Shown: piece by piece, positions 41,469-53,695 of the stretch
Numbering within the stretch: position 1 is the first letter of the stretch
Layout of the letters: every line of letters begins with the position of its first letter
Assembly: GCA_018902385.1 (NCBI GenBank)
Contig: JABSSW010000001.1
Coordinates: 1,364,001 to 1,428,000 of the forward strand
From: Physcia stellaris
Lineage: Eukaryota; Ascomycota; Lecanoromycetes; Caliciales; Physciaceae
DNA: 64,000 nt
Direction of reading: 5' to 3'
Program-made: the position numbers and the translations under genes
Notes under the pieces: model-generated
What the model saw: only the letters and a program-made list of their open reading frames with translations
What the model was told of the DNA's origin: nothing
The model's database searches: none

Positions 41469-42467
41469 CTACAAATCCCTTCTCATCCTAAACCTCCTTC
41501 TCCCGTCTCCATCCTCAACGCAACCCCACGCCAAGCCCAGCTCCTTCTCCTTCCGTCCCCCAAACTTCCCAAGCAACCAGTCCGTAACACTGACCACCCG
41601 CCCGACCTTGTCCCAACTCCCACCCTCCTCCGCATGCTCAATCGTATGACTCAGTACCCTCCCCTCCTCATCAAATTCAAAAATAAACAATCCGCAAAAC
41701 TCCTCATCGTCCCTCACATCGCCCCCTAGCCACTCCGTGATCTTATCTACCTGCTCCCCGGCCCCTATCCCCGATAAAAGGCACCCATGCCTTTACCCTT
41801 GGTCTTGCCGCATGTTTTCCAGCGGACAATCAGCCGCTCGTTGCCTGCTGCTTGCGAGGTGTAGGAGGGGCCGTTCTTGACCATGCGCTCGGAGAGGATG
41901 ATGAGTTTCACGTTGCCGAGAATGGGGACACGGCCGAATGCGATAGGGGCGGTCCAGAGCGCGGCGTGGTAGGCGACGCGGCCGGAGACAGTGGGGAGGT
42001 GCGGGTGCGTCGAAGGGAAGAGATGGAGGGTTATGTGCGGGGAGAGGATCTCTGGCGGTAGGGGAGAGGCGAGGAGGGTGGGGAGACAAGACTGGAGGGC
42101 ACGGATTGCTGAGAGACTTGTCAACTTCTGGGGTGAGCATTCAGGGGATGCAGGCATACATACTCGTTCCTAGCTTGAGCGTTCGCCCATCTGGCGGTTG
42201 AGAAGATGGGGTGGAGCCTTGATCTTGAGGGTAGCGGCGTGGCGGGCTGGTACTCGTGAACCAGATCTCTGGAAATAGTTCGCGATCAGATCGTACTTGA
42301 GCCAGAGAGCGACATTGGGTGTAGAGCGTTGTGCGGACGAAGGAAGGGTACGGGCAGTCAGCGCGGTGTCCGGATTTCGAGACGGCCTGATGGCCGCGGA
42401 GTAGGTCCGAAAGTTTCAACCTCTTCATCTGTTCATATTTTCGGTGGAGGATAGCAGAGCGAATCAT
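41469..42467 (-). CDS. Unidentified protein, probably mitochondrial
   Basis: Predicted protein of about 314 residues that I do not recognise. Exons are 42164-42467 and 41469-42108; the 55-base intron has a GTATGT donor and CTCTCAG acceptor. The N-terminus (MIRSAILHRKYEQMKRLKLSD) is basic and could be a mitochondrial presequence. The rest is globular, with a C-terminal region reading LIVRWKTCGKTKGKG, FCGLFIFEFDEEGRVLSHTIEHAEE and VVSVTDWLLGKFG. Its alternating strands and final beta-bulge look somewhat NTF2-like, but this is a guess. The frame of GAFYRG and the frame of AGEQVDKITEWLGG differ by one base at a C4 run (41769-41772, plus strand). One added base makes the CDS divisible by three and gives a smooth join. 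Confidence 0.72.
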
Positions 42468-43172
42468 GCAAGAATGGGTAGCGAAGCTCGAATTCAGGTA
42501 GTGGAAAGACAAAAGTATGAATTCCACGTGACGTCAGCGTGCAGTAAATGGCATGTGACTACGGAGGCACGAGTAATCGTATGGGATTTCTGTCTCAATA
42601 ATATTAATACAGGAGTACTTAGTAGTACTATGAAGTACGAGCTCAATCTTAATGTATTAGTTCTCTGGGAATCATTCTAATGCATATAGAAACTCGCTAG
42701 GGAGGCAATTTGGACAGCGCAATCGTGCTGGACAGTACCTAGCCTGTCTGGATGCAAATGTCGATCTCTATGGAGCGAATCTCAATCCGTCATGACTGGA
42801 TATATTCGGTGGCATGGGCCTTCGGGCGTTGGAAACATGATATCCCTGTTACTATGGGTATGTGACTCTTGTATGATGCATATATGAGAAGTCTGCTCCT
42901 CTAATGGTCTCGTCAATAATGTTTACTGGCCGGCATCTGCATAGGAAACGCACAAGAGCGAGGCTGACATCCCGGGACGTATGCGGCCACCTGCGCACAG
43001 CCCTTCACATCAATGCCACATGGCGAGGAGAAGCTGATTCGTCTCTCCTTCATCATTTGTTGTTCTCGCTCTTTCCTGTAGCCAACTGTGGAAAAACAAG
43101 AACGCCGCTCACAAAGTTTCTGCTTTTCTTCAACTAGAAGAATTCTCTCTGGAGCATGTAAAGCCTACTATC
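42468..43172. other. Divergent intergenic region
   Basis: 705 bases between divergent starts of the 41.5-kb gene and the STAND-N gene. AT-rich around 42,590-42,700. No repeat or RNA is recognised. Confidence 0.6.
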
Positions 43173-44933
43173 ATGAGCTTCGGATTTAGTACCGGCGACA
43201 TACTGCTCTGTGTCCATTTAGCGCATAAAGTCTGGAGGGAAGCTCGAGATGCTGCTAACGATTTTCGAAATATATCTACGGAAGTAGCAAGCTTCAAGCT
43301 CGTCCTCGAGGAGGTGCAAGTGTCGATCTCGGAGCGTCAAATTGACGAAAGTAAAGAAAAGGAGCTTAGAGAGCTGTTGCATGGATGTCACAATGTACTC
43401 ACTGATCTGCAACAGCTTTTGGGCAGATACCGCAGCCTCGGAACGCAGAGCAGGAGGACTTGGGACAGGATTCGATTTGGGCAAGCTCCTGTCGAAAGGA
43501 TTAGGTCTCGCTTGATCTCTCACACTAGTCTACTTACATCATTCCGGTCTGGATTACACGGGTAAGAGCGTTGCGAAAATCAATAGTAAAAGAAAGGCCA
43601 GCTTGCTAATATGAGCCGCAGTGGCAGTCTTTTTCGAATCGAGAGGCTTCTAGAACAGCTCACACTGGAGTATAGATCAGGTCTCCGAGAGCCTTCAGTG
43701 ATATCGAACTCCACAATTGAATCGGCCGAGCAAGGAGATGAACTGGTGTGGTCTCAAATAAGTAAGGAACTTTAAGACGTTGGGATTACCCCAAACATGG
43801 TCGCGGAACATCAAGATTTCATTATCTCGTGGATCAAGGAAGCTTTGCTCGATGGTGAGTTCGTCGAATCAGACCCAGGTCTGGACAGCGCTGTCGAACT
43901 GCAGCCGTCCGACTCTGGAAGAGCACCAAAAAGCGTTCTCCGTTTAAAATCACTAAAGCCCGATGCGCGCCATAAATTGCTACCCAGTCCTCAGCGCACG
44001 GATTTTTCCGGTAAACTTTATCCAATAAGGGATACGATGCAATTCGAGGTCAATATAGCTTTAACGGACCTATGCATCAGAGGTTGTGAGGCATGCAGTC
44101 ATCGCAATAGGTACACTACCTTCGAGGAGGCACTGAATCATCTATGCCAATATCATCCTGGGGTCACGCAGACGGATAACTGGAATCCAATGCTCGGTAG
44201 CTTAACATCTAATCTAGATACTGATACTTACCTCAACAATGTCAAGGCCGATTACATCAGCGTGATCTACGGAGGTCTACCGTCTATAGACAATCCAAAG
44301 CTCCAAAATTCCGACTATAACAGAACCGGCACCACAGACAGCGAGCGATACGATCTTGGGGCATTTCCCACAGAATTATTACCGTTCATTAACAACTCGA
44401 TTATCCGCGAAGAAGACATCGAACAATATCACGAGCTTAGCATCACCAGAGATAGGAATAACCCTTCTCCATTTCTTGACTTCGCCAGTCATCAAATCAA
44501 GAATATTCATAGCGGCAAATACCTAGGGCTCGATCAATATCCAGACGGCGATATAAATCAATTAAAAGCTACATGTGCGGATGCGAAGGCTGCCTCGTGC
44601 TGGGAGGTCGTCAAAGACTCGGAAAATTCATATCAGATCTTCGCCAACCTCCCAGCCACCGAGGTGCCCCATGGAATCTGCTATAGACAATTTGCGAGGC
44701 CGGAGATTCGCCTAGCCTCACTAGTGCCGGAGCGGAAGCCCTTGGCTTTCGAATGGACTTTGGAGTGTTTAGGCCAAGCTTCGAGTCTGTTCAAAATTAG
44801 GCCAGTGAGTCAGCTTAGAATTGCTCTTGACGTGGACATAAATGGCGAGCTCTGGCTGTCGAAAGAGAAGGATTGTGCTTCTCAGCTCTGGGCTTTCTTA
44901 CCTGGCAGAACAGTACAATTGAGCCAACTTTGA
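43173..44933 (+). CDS. Fungal STAND-N/zinc-finger/beta-trefoil protein, interrupted by one in-frame stop
   Basis: Exons are 43173-43561 and 43622-44933, one frame after the 60-base phase-2 intron. Residues 1-130 match the helical fungal N-terminal domain found on STAND/NLR-like proteins (MSFGFSTGDILLCVHLAHKVW, then DFRNISTEVASFKLVLEEV). Further on is a block common in these fungal proteins, DVGITPNMVAEHQDFIISWIKEAL. A candidate zinc finger follows (CEAC...HLCQYH). The last 150 residues look like a ricin-B-type beta-trefoil (IKNIHSGKYLGLDQY, SCWEVVKDSENSYQI, QLWAFLP). No NACHT/NB-ARC ATPase is present. A TAA at 43773 interrupts the frame just before DVGIT. It lies inside a 54-base GTAAGG...CAAG segment that could be a frame-neutral intron, although splicing it would remove part of the conserved block. 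It may be a pseudogene, a nonsense allele or a spliced gene. Function unknown; allorecognition or defence is suggested only by the first domain. Confidence 0.65.
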
Positions 44934-45733
44934 TGGGTTCTGAGATTAACCAACGTCCGTTGAACATTGCGATAGTCGACAAGAATCTTAGTCTGTTTTC
45001 GTCGCCTTTGAGGACGATAACGGCTTGGAAGCAGCGGGATAGCCCCTTAAATTCCAAGCACGAACTCCAGCAGCCCTTGAAACAAGCCCGAGCAGTTTAG
45101 AAAAGAACTATATACAGATACTCTCTTGCAAACTGACCAAATCCCAAGAGCGGGCAACCGATGGCGCGCACACCCCGGAGTCGTGCTGTAGTTCTAGCCA
45201 CTACGCCAGGGCACGAGACAACAAGCTTGCCATTCAATCGTCCGTCCATAAGCTGTACATACCTGAGACGTACATTAACAACTATTTCAACACAGCGGAA
45301 GTCGCTGCTCGAATCTTGGCGGTCTGTGACTGTGGTAGTACTTAGCTACCCCTTAGGCTAGTATGGTGCAATTGTGCTACACTCGTTGTGGCAAGACCTA
45401 GGTGTGCTCGCTCCTTGGCTCAAAGCATAACAATTTGATATGGAAAAGGCTTCTTTTTCAGATCCCATCTCCCGCCAAAGTCGCGTCGGTCTATGAGGAT
45501 GTGGGATACGGAATAGAGCGTGTGGGCTTTTGAAGCGTACCGCGCAATTCTCGTGAACGTACCATTTAAATCTTAACGACAATGCACGCAATATGATACC
45601 GCGTGATCCGAAAATAGTAATTACAGTTCTCGAGACTCTTTAATCGGTGATCATCATCATAGATCCCGCCATGATCCTATTTTGAACCATTCACCGCAAT
45701 TTTTGAAATGTGCAAAATCCCCGACCAATGCCG
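44934..45733. other. Convergent intergenic region
   Basis: 800 bases between the STAND-N gene and RPC82 stops. The first 165 bases remain open in another frame with no domain. Nothing else is recognised. Confidence 0.55.
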
Positions 45734-48040
45734 CTAGAAGTCCCTCAAAACAGCCACTAAATCATCCAACCTCATCAACTCCCCCAGAAGCCTCTCCTCC
45801 CTAGCCCTCCAACCAGCCAGCGCCTCCTTCTCCCCCTCGCCCAGGAACTCATCTTCGTGGCCCTGCACATCGACCCTCTCGCTCTTCTCCACTGTCTCCT
45901 TCACCTTGGCCTTCTCCACGCTGATCTTTTGCAGAATGCGACACATGGTCTTATATGTCATGTCCAGGACCCTCTTCCTACACCTTTCTTCATCGAAGAA
46001 CCACAGAAAGAGGGTCTTATTCGGCGCATGCTGGGTATCCTTCGGAACATCCTGAAGCTCGAGGAAACCTTCCCTATTCATCGCAGACAGCAGTTGACGC
46101 GCGGTTTTCTGGTGGATGAGACTGTACGAGGCTAGGTTTTTCTCCTCTACTTTGCCCTTTTGAATTAAGATCCGGACAAGCCGCGCGGCGAGCGGGCCGT
46201 ATTTGGCGGTTATGGTTTGCAAAAGTGTGTGCGTGAGAAGGTGCTTGGAAAGTGCGTGGACGTCAGCGGACCAGCGTTCGTCGCTTGCGAGGGTAGCGGG
46301 GAGGTGGTAGAGAAATTTGTAGGGATGATGGGCTAGGAGGAGGAGATGCTGGCTTAGGGGGCTTGGAGGAGGCTTTGGTGGAGCAGAGCTGTGAGAGCGG
46401 CCGCGTTTCCGGGGTTCGCATTTACTGGATGGAAGTCGTCCAAGGCCAGGAGGTCTTCAGGGTCAGTGTCGACGCCTGAGACGTTGCCGTCACCGTCGTC
46501 TTCTGTGTTTTCTTCTTCGTCAGGGCTTGCGAAGCCAGCGACTTGGACGTCGTCGCTGTCATCATCAGCTTCGTGTTTTGATTTTTTCCTACGACGTTTC
46601 TTGCGATGCTCATATTGAGTCATGCTGATCTCGCTTTCATCGACGTAGCCAAGGTTGTCGGCTAAGTCGGTTGATCCGGGGAAGAAGGACTTTTTCAAAT
46701 TGGAGTCGGACGAGGAACTTATCTCCATGTTCAAATCGTTGGTTGAGAATTGGGGTAAATCCTGTGGAAGCGGGTCGCCTTCGACCGCGTTGACATCGTC
46801 TGAGAATAGCGTTCGTTTTTTGCACTCCAATTGATCTTTTTCGAGTATACTCAGCGCTACCGCGTATATCTGGGAGGTAAGAGTGCCGATGCTAGCTTCC
46901 GCCATATCAACCAGATGCTGATTCCTGTCTAAGACCAAGAATTTGTCATGATTAATGCGTAGCATGACATTCTCCTAAGTAGAAGTCAGCATTTTCTTAA
47001 CTGCTACTAGAGCTTGCAGAACATACACGTAGATCGTCGCCATTTGCGATGCTTGATTCCGTAGATAAGCGCGGGCGCTTTCCGACTTCATTTGAGAGAC
47101 TGCGAGCCTTTCGCTTTTTGCTGCTCTTGAGGTTGGAGAGCTCAGCGCGTTGAGCCTCTGTACCATGCTTCCAGCCGTGAAGCCGATCAGAAATTGCTTC
47201 ATTGTAGACGAGGGCTTCGGCCTGCTTCATCTTGGCTTTGAGCGCATCCCGGTGGGGTTCCAGTTTCTCCGCTTCGATCCTATTGTCGGCAAAAGGACGG
47301 AAATCTGATTCATGGGCCAATTGAATGACTCCAGCCTGGATCAAGTCACAGAGCGTGCCTTGAAGCGAATCAAACGAACGATCTTCCCTTTCTGCACGAA
47401 GTCTGACTTCGGCGTCCGCAGATTTGTAGCCATTAGCCAATGACTTTTTCGGAAGTGGTCCATCATCCGAGAACAAATGAGTCTGGATGAGAGCACCAAC
47501 AGAACTATACCCCTGAGCGATCAGATCAGAGACCATCTTAAAAGCCGGCTCCTCCAGCCGATCCTCCACAATTGTGAGATATTTGCCGGAGCGGAGCAAG
47601 GAGTAGCAGGTATTTTGATTGGCCTCGTACGATGTAGAGCCATCTTCAGCAGATGTATACCAAAGAACGAGATTCTCTTGAACCAGCACTGCCAAACTAT
47701 GCTTAAGCTGACGCGGGGTAAGGACGGTCTGGCGGAGTAAGGTTGCAAAATTTAGACGTCCGGAGAGGAATAGAGCTTGGAGTACACGCTGGGCACAATT
47801 AGCGATGTGTCCGAGCTTGTAGGTAACTCAGCTATCACGAGGGGCGCATTCGTTGCTTGAGCTCGAATATCAAAGTCTGCGGAAGTATTCTGAGCCAGAG
47901 AGAGACCTACAGATGAAAGGTCTCCAAGAAGGTAACCTACGATCAAGACACACAATTTCGAGGCATGCTACTCCCCCCGTGGTCAGTGAGAAATCCTGGA
48001 AGTAGAAAGCTTAGATGGATTCTCCACGTACCTCGGACAT
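45734..48040 (-). CDS. RPC82: DNA-directed RNA polymerase III subunit RPC82 (C82/RPC3)
   Basis: Subunit of the C82-C34-C31 heterotrimer that pol III needs for initiation at tRNA and 5S genes; about 689 residues. Exons from the start: 48032-48040, 47911-47967, 47027-47788 and 45734-46974. The first exon encodes only Met-Ser-Glu. The N-terminal winged-helix reads LCVLIVGYLLGDLSSRVLQALFLSGRL, then LTPRQLKHSLAVLVQENLVLW. An acidic linker lies near residues 400-450. The C-terminal winged helices and coiled coil include AARLVRILIQKGKVEEK and NKTLFLWFFDEE. The frame ending LLHQSLLQAP and the frame starting SQHLLLLAHHPYKF differ by one base at a G5 run (46357-46361). One added base gives a continuous family match and a length divisible by three. 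Divergent from QCR2. Confidence 0.92.
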
Positions 48041-48338
48041 ACTGCAACATCCGGAGAGTATGCCAAATTCTCCAGATGTTGTAACACTATTGTCACCGTA
48101 GAATCGTCATGGGGGCAGCTATGAAGGAATCTTCGTGATTCCTCCCAACGAATTTATGGTGGGGGACAGGCGAGTCATATTCACGCTGAGCCATGTCTGC
48201 GTTCGGTCCGTTGTTTCGCCGCCAGCCGAGCTTCTCAACCTCCAAATCGAATGACCAGCGACTACGGTAAACTTCTTTAGCCATTGAGGGTTTCATGATA
48301 GTTGGCGTCGCTCGTCACTCGTTCATAATCCATCGACC
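48041..48338. promoter_or_regulatory. Divergent promoter RPC82/QCR2
   Basis: 298 bases separate the two start codons, so both promoters are here. I see no clear TATA or CCAAT motif. Confidence 0.45.
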
Positions 48339-49930
48339 ATGATCGCTAGGGCGTCGCTGGGTCGAAACGCACACCGCGCTATACTACGGACGCAATGCCA
48401 ATGCCAGTCCCAACCCAGCAATCGCCGGGGTCTGGCTGCCGCAGCTTCAGGATCCTTTACTTACGAAACGGGAGAAGCAGCGGGTGTCAGATTCGGTAGC
48501 AGAGATCTTCCTGGGCCTACCACACACGTTGCCGTGGTCGCCAAAGCTGGGACTCGGTACCAGCCAGCCCCGGGGTTCACAGACGGCTTGGAAAAGTTTG
48601 CATTCAAGGTTCGTATTTATGTGGGATTGTACTCCGATGCTGAGACCATATGGGATGGAATATTACTCTTCGTTCGATGCTTACTCCTATTGCATTAGAA
48701 CACGAATAAGCGCTCTGCCCTGAGGATAACGAGAGAAGCAGAGCTATTAGGCGGGGAGCTTCACGCATACCATTCAAGAGAAAACCTCATCGTTGGTGCC
48801 AAATTTCTACGCGATGACTTGCCCTACTTTATTGAGCTGCTCGGAGAAATTATTTCGAATACCAAATTCACACGTACGGTCAATGGAGAATCTCACTGTT
48901 ATATCGCTAATCGGTGCTGAAGGTCATCAACTCCAAGAAGAAGTCCTACCCATTATCAAGCTCGCTCAAAAGACAACACTCGGCAACACAACTAACCTGG
49001 CAAGCAACTCCGCCCATGCTGTTGCGTTCCATCGCGGTCTCGGGACGCCTCTCCATCCGATGTCATCCAGCCCTTTTACGAAATACCTGAACGAGCAGGG
49101 ACTTGAGGCATTTAGTCAGGTGGCCTATGCAAAAGACAATTTTGCTGTGGTTGCAAACGGGGCAAGCCATTCGGAATTGTCAAAATGGGTTGGGGAATTC
49201 ATTTCGGACTCACCAGCCACAGCATCCTCTGATCTTCCCAAGCTTGATGGCGGCCAAACAAAGTACTACGGCGGTGAAGAAAGGATTGCCCATGACTCCG
49301 GCAATGATATGATCTTGGCCTTCCCAGGTTCCGGATCCTTCACGGGCGGGTTCTTCAAGCCAGAAATAGCAGTTCTTAAAGCACTGCTTGGAGGACAAAC
49401 CACCATCAAATGGTCCCCGGGCTTCTCCTTGCTATCAAAGGCGACAGAAGATTTCCCGAGAGTCCATATTAACACGGTCCATCATACGTATTCGGATGCT
49501 GGGTTGTTGTGCATTTCGATGTCCGGTGATGCTTTGCAGATGAGACAAGCTGCTTCCGCCGTAGTGAAGACTCTAAAGAGCGTAGCTGCTGGTGAGGTGA
49601 ACAAGGAAGATATCAAAAAGGCTGTTGCCACAGCAAGATTTCAAGCACTTGAATCTGGGCAGGCTATATCTACCGGCATCGAATTGACTGGGGCTGGATT
49701 AATAACAGGGGGAAAGCATTCCAGATTGACGAAGTGGGGAAAAGCATTCAAAGCGTCACGGAAGATCAGGTAAAAAAGGTCAGTAACACCCCCGTAAGTA
49801 TTGCTATCTTGAACTAACTCGATATTGCACGTAGGTTGCCAAATCAATGTTAGATGGCAAAGCAACGGTGTCCACGGTGGGCGACTTGTATTTGCTTCCA
49901 TTTGCGGAAGAGATGGGCCTTCACGTTTAG
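48339..49930 (+). CDS. QCR2: Ubiquinol-cytochrome c reductase core protein 2
   Basis: Core protein 2 of complex III, an M16-fold protein on the matrix side; about 465 residues. Exons are 48339-48608, 48699-48873, 48923-49778 and 49835-49930. The N-terminus is Arg/Gln/Ala-rich, a presequence ending near RRGLAAAA. The HxxEH zinc site of active processing peptidases is absent (HAYHSRENLIVGAKF aligns there), as usual for core 2. The frame of ELTGAGLITGGK and that of FQIDEVGKSIQSVTEDQVKKVAKSML differ by one base. The change is at a G5 run (49708-49712); one added base restores the family sequence and makes the CDS divisible by three. It is followed 288 bases later by ATP15 on the same strand. Confidence 0.94.
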
Positions 49931-50218
49931 CATAGATCGTACGCACATAGTGTATCAATATTTTCGGCGGGAGAAATTAGGATTACCCAGCATCGAAGTA
50001 TGATTCGGACCCGTCCGAATAATACTTTCAAATACCATAGAGAATATTGTTGATGAAGTGACTTTTTGTAAAGGCTCGGAGATATATTGATTACTCATCC
50101 AGATCTTGGCACAAAACTCCCGGTAGAAGTAATTGGACGGTGACATTTTGCTGTTGTAGATACGATTGTCGACATCCACTTACAGTCTCAAACATTGCCA
50201 TTGCCCATCGATCCCAAA

Positions 50219-50558
50219 ATGGCGTTCGCTTGGAAAGCTGCAGGCTTAACGTACGGAGGCTCTCTTTCACACAGTCCTGTCATATTACTGACAAGGCACA
50301 GCTACAATCGCTACCTGGCCGTTGCAGCCCGCGTTGTCCGAAGATCCCTCAAGGAACAACCACGTCTACAGGCAGAGCGAAGAGGGGAGATGGATTTGCG
50401 ATTTGCGAAATGGCAGGTCAGTTCTTAGCATTCGCATGGGTGGAAAGTGTCAATTGACTTGAGTGGATGCGCAGAACGGCAAACAAGGCGAGAACAAGAA
50501 CTTGGCAGACGCGAATGCCAGCGCGATGGCGGAGGGAGCAGGCCAAGGACAGCAGTAG
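50219..50558 (+). CDS. ATP15: Mitochondrial F1-ATP synthase subunit epsilon
   Basis: 76-residue epsilon subunit of the F1 central stalk. Exons are 50219-50250, 50302-50416 and 50475-50558. Intron 1 splits the Thr codon of AGLTYNRYLAVAARVVRRSLK, the hallmark of the family (fungal relatives read AWKAAGLTYNRYLA). The chosen ATG gives MAFAWKAAGLTY, as in relatives; an in-frame ATG eight codons upstream would add residues not normally present. The C-terminal part is Asn/Gly/Ala/Gln-rich. It lies between QCR2 and MAK10 in tandem, with only 191 bases to the MAK10 start. Confidence 0.94.
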
Positions 50559-50749
50559 AAAGCCTGGAATGGAGTCTTGGGAATGGGAGATCATGATTGT
50601 ACATACAGTGCTGGGGATGGCTTCAAGCTCTAGTCAATTCATACACTAGACCCCTCATCTTCTTCCCACTGCATGTCTACCGCTATTTTTCCGCAATGCA
50701 TCCTCCTGCAACAGATCACGCCCATAGCACACACAGAGGAAAGCTAGAG

Positions 50750-53687
50750 ATGAGCACAGGTTCTATTGATCATGCCGTGCACGGTACAGCTGCCCCTCCT
50801 ACGATGAATGCTCACATTCTAACTTCGGCAGGTGTGTCAAAGGTCCATCTTGAAGACAACTCCGAAGAGCCGGCGCATTGCCATCAATATCAAAACCAGC
50901 TCAAACGTCCATTGAGGATGATGTCTTCCGCGGGACCCCCTGCGAAAGATATCACCGCCGATTTCACAGGTGCGGCGTCGAGTATGCCTTATATGTCCCG
51001 CTTTCTGCATCCTCCGGCTAATGACTACAGCTTTGGAGACCGGGCAGCTTGTCAAGGATGCCTACTTCACACTGTTCGAGTCTGTAGGTGCACTAGAGGT
51101 ACGATAGCAAGATCGGTTGAGGGTGGCATGAGAAGTGACGACTAAAATCTCCTGGACACAATAGATCATGGATCCCAAGATGGACAGTGGATATCTACAG
51201 CCAGGAGAGGCGCTGGAAGATGAATACGACGTTCTCCGAAGCTTGCTTCCCGACGAAGTTTTAGGGATCATGGATCAGATGCTGTGCTACGAGGTGGGGA
51301 TTCTCGCCGACTCTTACAGAAGATAGAAGGCATATCTGATGCTGATACAGGCCTGATAGATGGCATGGCAGATGGGCAATCCTCTTTCTCAGACGCTTTT
51401 TACGTCTTTCTATCTTGATCACATGCTCTGGCCAGAGCCTAAGACGCTTGATCAAGCCAGATTCGACCGAAACAAGCCTGCAGTTCCCGGGAACGAATTA
51501 GTCCATAATGTGCTCCGAGCATACTGTGTGGGTCTGATCAAGAGCTGCGACTTAGTACATTGCACCATAACTCGAGAGCAATACTACGAAGTAAGCGGCA
51601 CTAAGATGATACGTTCAGAGCCGAGACTAATCTTAGATTCATTCCCTTACCAACCCGCTAACTCGTAGCTAGGAAGAAGACTTTGTTACAAATCTGTATC
51701 ACCGGCCTCTGCTCACCAATATCCAGACAGTAGTAGTTGAACATTTGCTGGAAGAGGCTATAATTTGGTTAGAAGCTGCACTCGATATACACCAGTCCCT
51801 CAAAATCGCCATCACCAGCCGCCTTCGCTTCCGAAAATTAATTCTCATAGCATTGGATTTTCAGCGAGGCGTTACCGAAGCCGAGCGACCACGTGCTTGG
51901 GAACAATGCTCTAAGATCTTGACCGAGATCCTGGAGACCCAGAGCTTAGGTACCGTAGTAGACGCATCATTCAGCGGAAAGATACAACGTCGTCTTGCTA
52001 GCAGTGTGCCTCCACGACCTGTTGTTAGCATCAGCTTCGATGACGCTTATTCCTTCCTTGGACGACTCTGTGCTCATGGAAAGGAGGCTTACACCATTTT
52101 GCAGTACGGTGGACCTTCATGCGCAATGGTATCTAACTTCAAACCCCAACGAAAAACCTAGTTGACATGAAGATAGAACTATGTCTGGCATTTTCAGGCT
52201 CGCCAACCCCAGCCTTCAGTCTATATTCGATGCCTTATTCAATCGTTGCTTCTTCATGACATGATAGTGCTTGATCAACGATCCGTCAAGCGGTTTGTGT
52301 TCGATAATCTCCGGGAAATCATCTTACCCGGGAGTATCCTTGTCGATCCTACAAACGACAATGTCGAAGCTCCTCAAGATCCGAGGTTTCGGATCGTACA
52401 GAAGATGGACTTTTTCATATCAAGGGCTGCTGATGTGAGCTTGTCATTCCGTGTGGTTATACCGCCAAATTGACTTCATGTAGACATATTTCGAAATCTT
52501 CCGAGCAATATGTATGAATCGCTCACGCATGCGGCGAATGCTCTGCCACCTCGCTATCGATTGGGACAATATCCAACTTGATGTAAGCCAAACCGCTTGT
52601 GTATTCCGCTGTCAACTGAAATTAGCAGGCCGAGGCCATGGATGTTGACCTTCGAGCTCTCACCAAAGAACAGCCGGTCGTTGATCCGAAGGCTCCGGAG
52701 GGGGAGATCTGGGCTTTTCCGCTTTCTTCCTGGGCGTACTACCACAAGCTGCAGCAAATGGAGTGGATCGTTCAGCTTGGGTTCGAACTAAACATCTACC
52801 GCGTTGACGAGCTTGGCGGTATGTATTGGTAAGTAGTTCTTGCTGATTACCAGTACGCTGAAAGACTAAGAGTCTCCTTGAGGTATCTCCAACATCTGGC
52901 CAACACTCGGATACAGCATATCGAGCGAATGCGAACGTTCATTACACGCCGGATTCCGAGTCCCAAGTCAATGTACAAGGATAAGGACAAGAGGGAAGCC
53001 TTCACCAACTGCTTTTCTTGGATAGATTTTGCAATGCTTCAAGCATCTGCAATCCAGTCCTTCGCTGATGGCCTTTCATGTGTAAGCTCTAAGTTCCGCT
53101 TCTTTATCTTCATCTCTTACCAAAGTCAATAGCTATTCGCCTTCTTCGCCCACACCTCTGTTCTCCCCGCTCCTTATGGCCAGTTCCCATACAGTAATGC
53201 TTCTTTGCGATACGAGCTTCGTATGCGTCCTTTTCTTGGCTTATCGATCCCGGAAGTCCCAACCTATACTGAATTCGCCGCTTTGGCTTCACTCCCCATC
53301 ACCGAGGAAGGGTTGAAAACAAAAAGGACCTCGCAGTCTTCCTTAACATCCGCTAAGCCCACTGGCGAAGCCTTGGCCCTACTGGATTCCGCTGCTGATG
53401 CGTTGAAGAATGCACGCAAGGAATGGGAAGCCATCAGCAAAGCCTCACCAACTATGGCGAGGACTACGAATTGCGAGGAGTGGTGGCGGGCTGATGTCAA
53501 GAATGTACTGAGGGCCTGTATCGCAGCGAATATTGCGGTCGGCAGTACGAAAAAAGCGATGAGTGGGCTGGGTAAGGGAAAGGGGGTCAATGATGCTTTG
53601 AAGGTGGCAATCAGTACTGGTGAAGGTGATATTGGTCAAGGCAAATACCACGCCTTCTGGGTTGTACCGAGAGTCACTGCGCTGTAG
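50750..53687 (+). CDS. MAK10: NatC N-acetyltransferase auxiliary subunit MAK10/NAA35
   Basis: 797-residue large auxiliary subunit of NatC, which acetylates the N-terminal Met before a hydrophobic residue and anchors the complex on the ribosome. Exons: 50750-50969, 51031-51098, 51165-51293, 51360-51590, 51673-52128, 52198-52434, 52484-52582, 52629-52828, 52883-53081 and 53133-53687; nine introns of 46-82 bases, all phases agree. The family core starts at DITADFTALETGQLVKDAYFTLFESVGALEIMDPKMDSG and continues with CYEMAWQMGNPLSQT, SCDLVHCTITREQYY and FVTNLYHRPLL. The first 65 or so residues are poorly conserved; an ATG at 50696 is an alternative start. The C-terminus carries a lysine/serine linker and ends AFWVVPRVTAL. 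An inverted-repeat element starts nine bases after the stop, so lies in the 3' UTR. Confidence 0.95.
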
Positions 53688-53695
53688 TTTCTCTT

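Noticed and set aside
42109-42163. A 36-base intron (acceptor CCCCAG at 42128) in the 41.5-kb gene
   Set aside because: It breaks the downstream frame; the acceptor 19 bases later gives a 55-base intron with matching phase.
43773-43775. Stop codon read through by A-to-I RNA editing, as in some fungi during sexual stages
   Set aside because: The stop is TAA, which would need two edits; known recoding mostly affects TAG. A nonsense allele or splicing is more likely.
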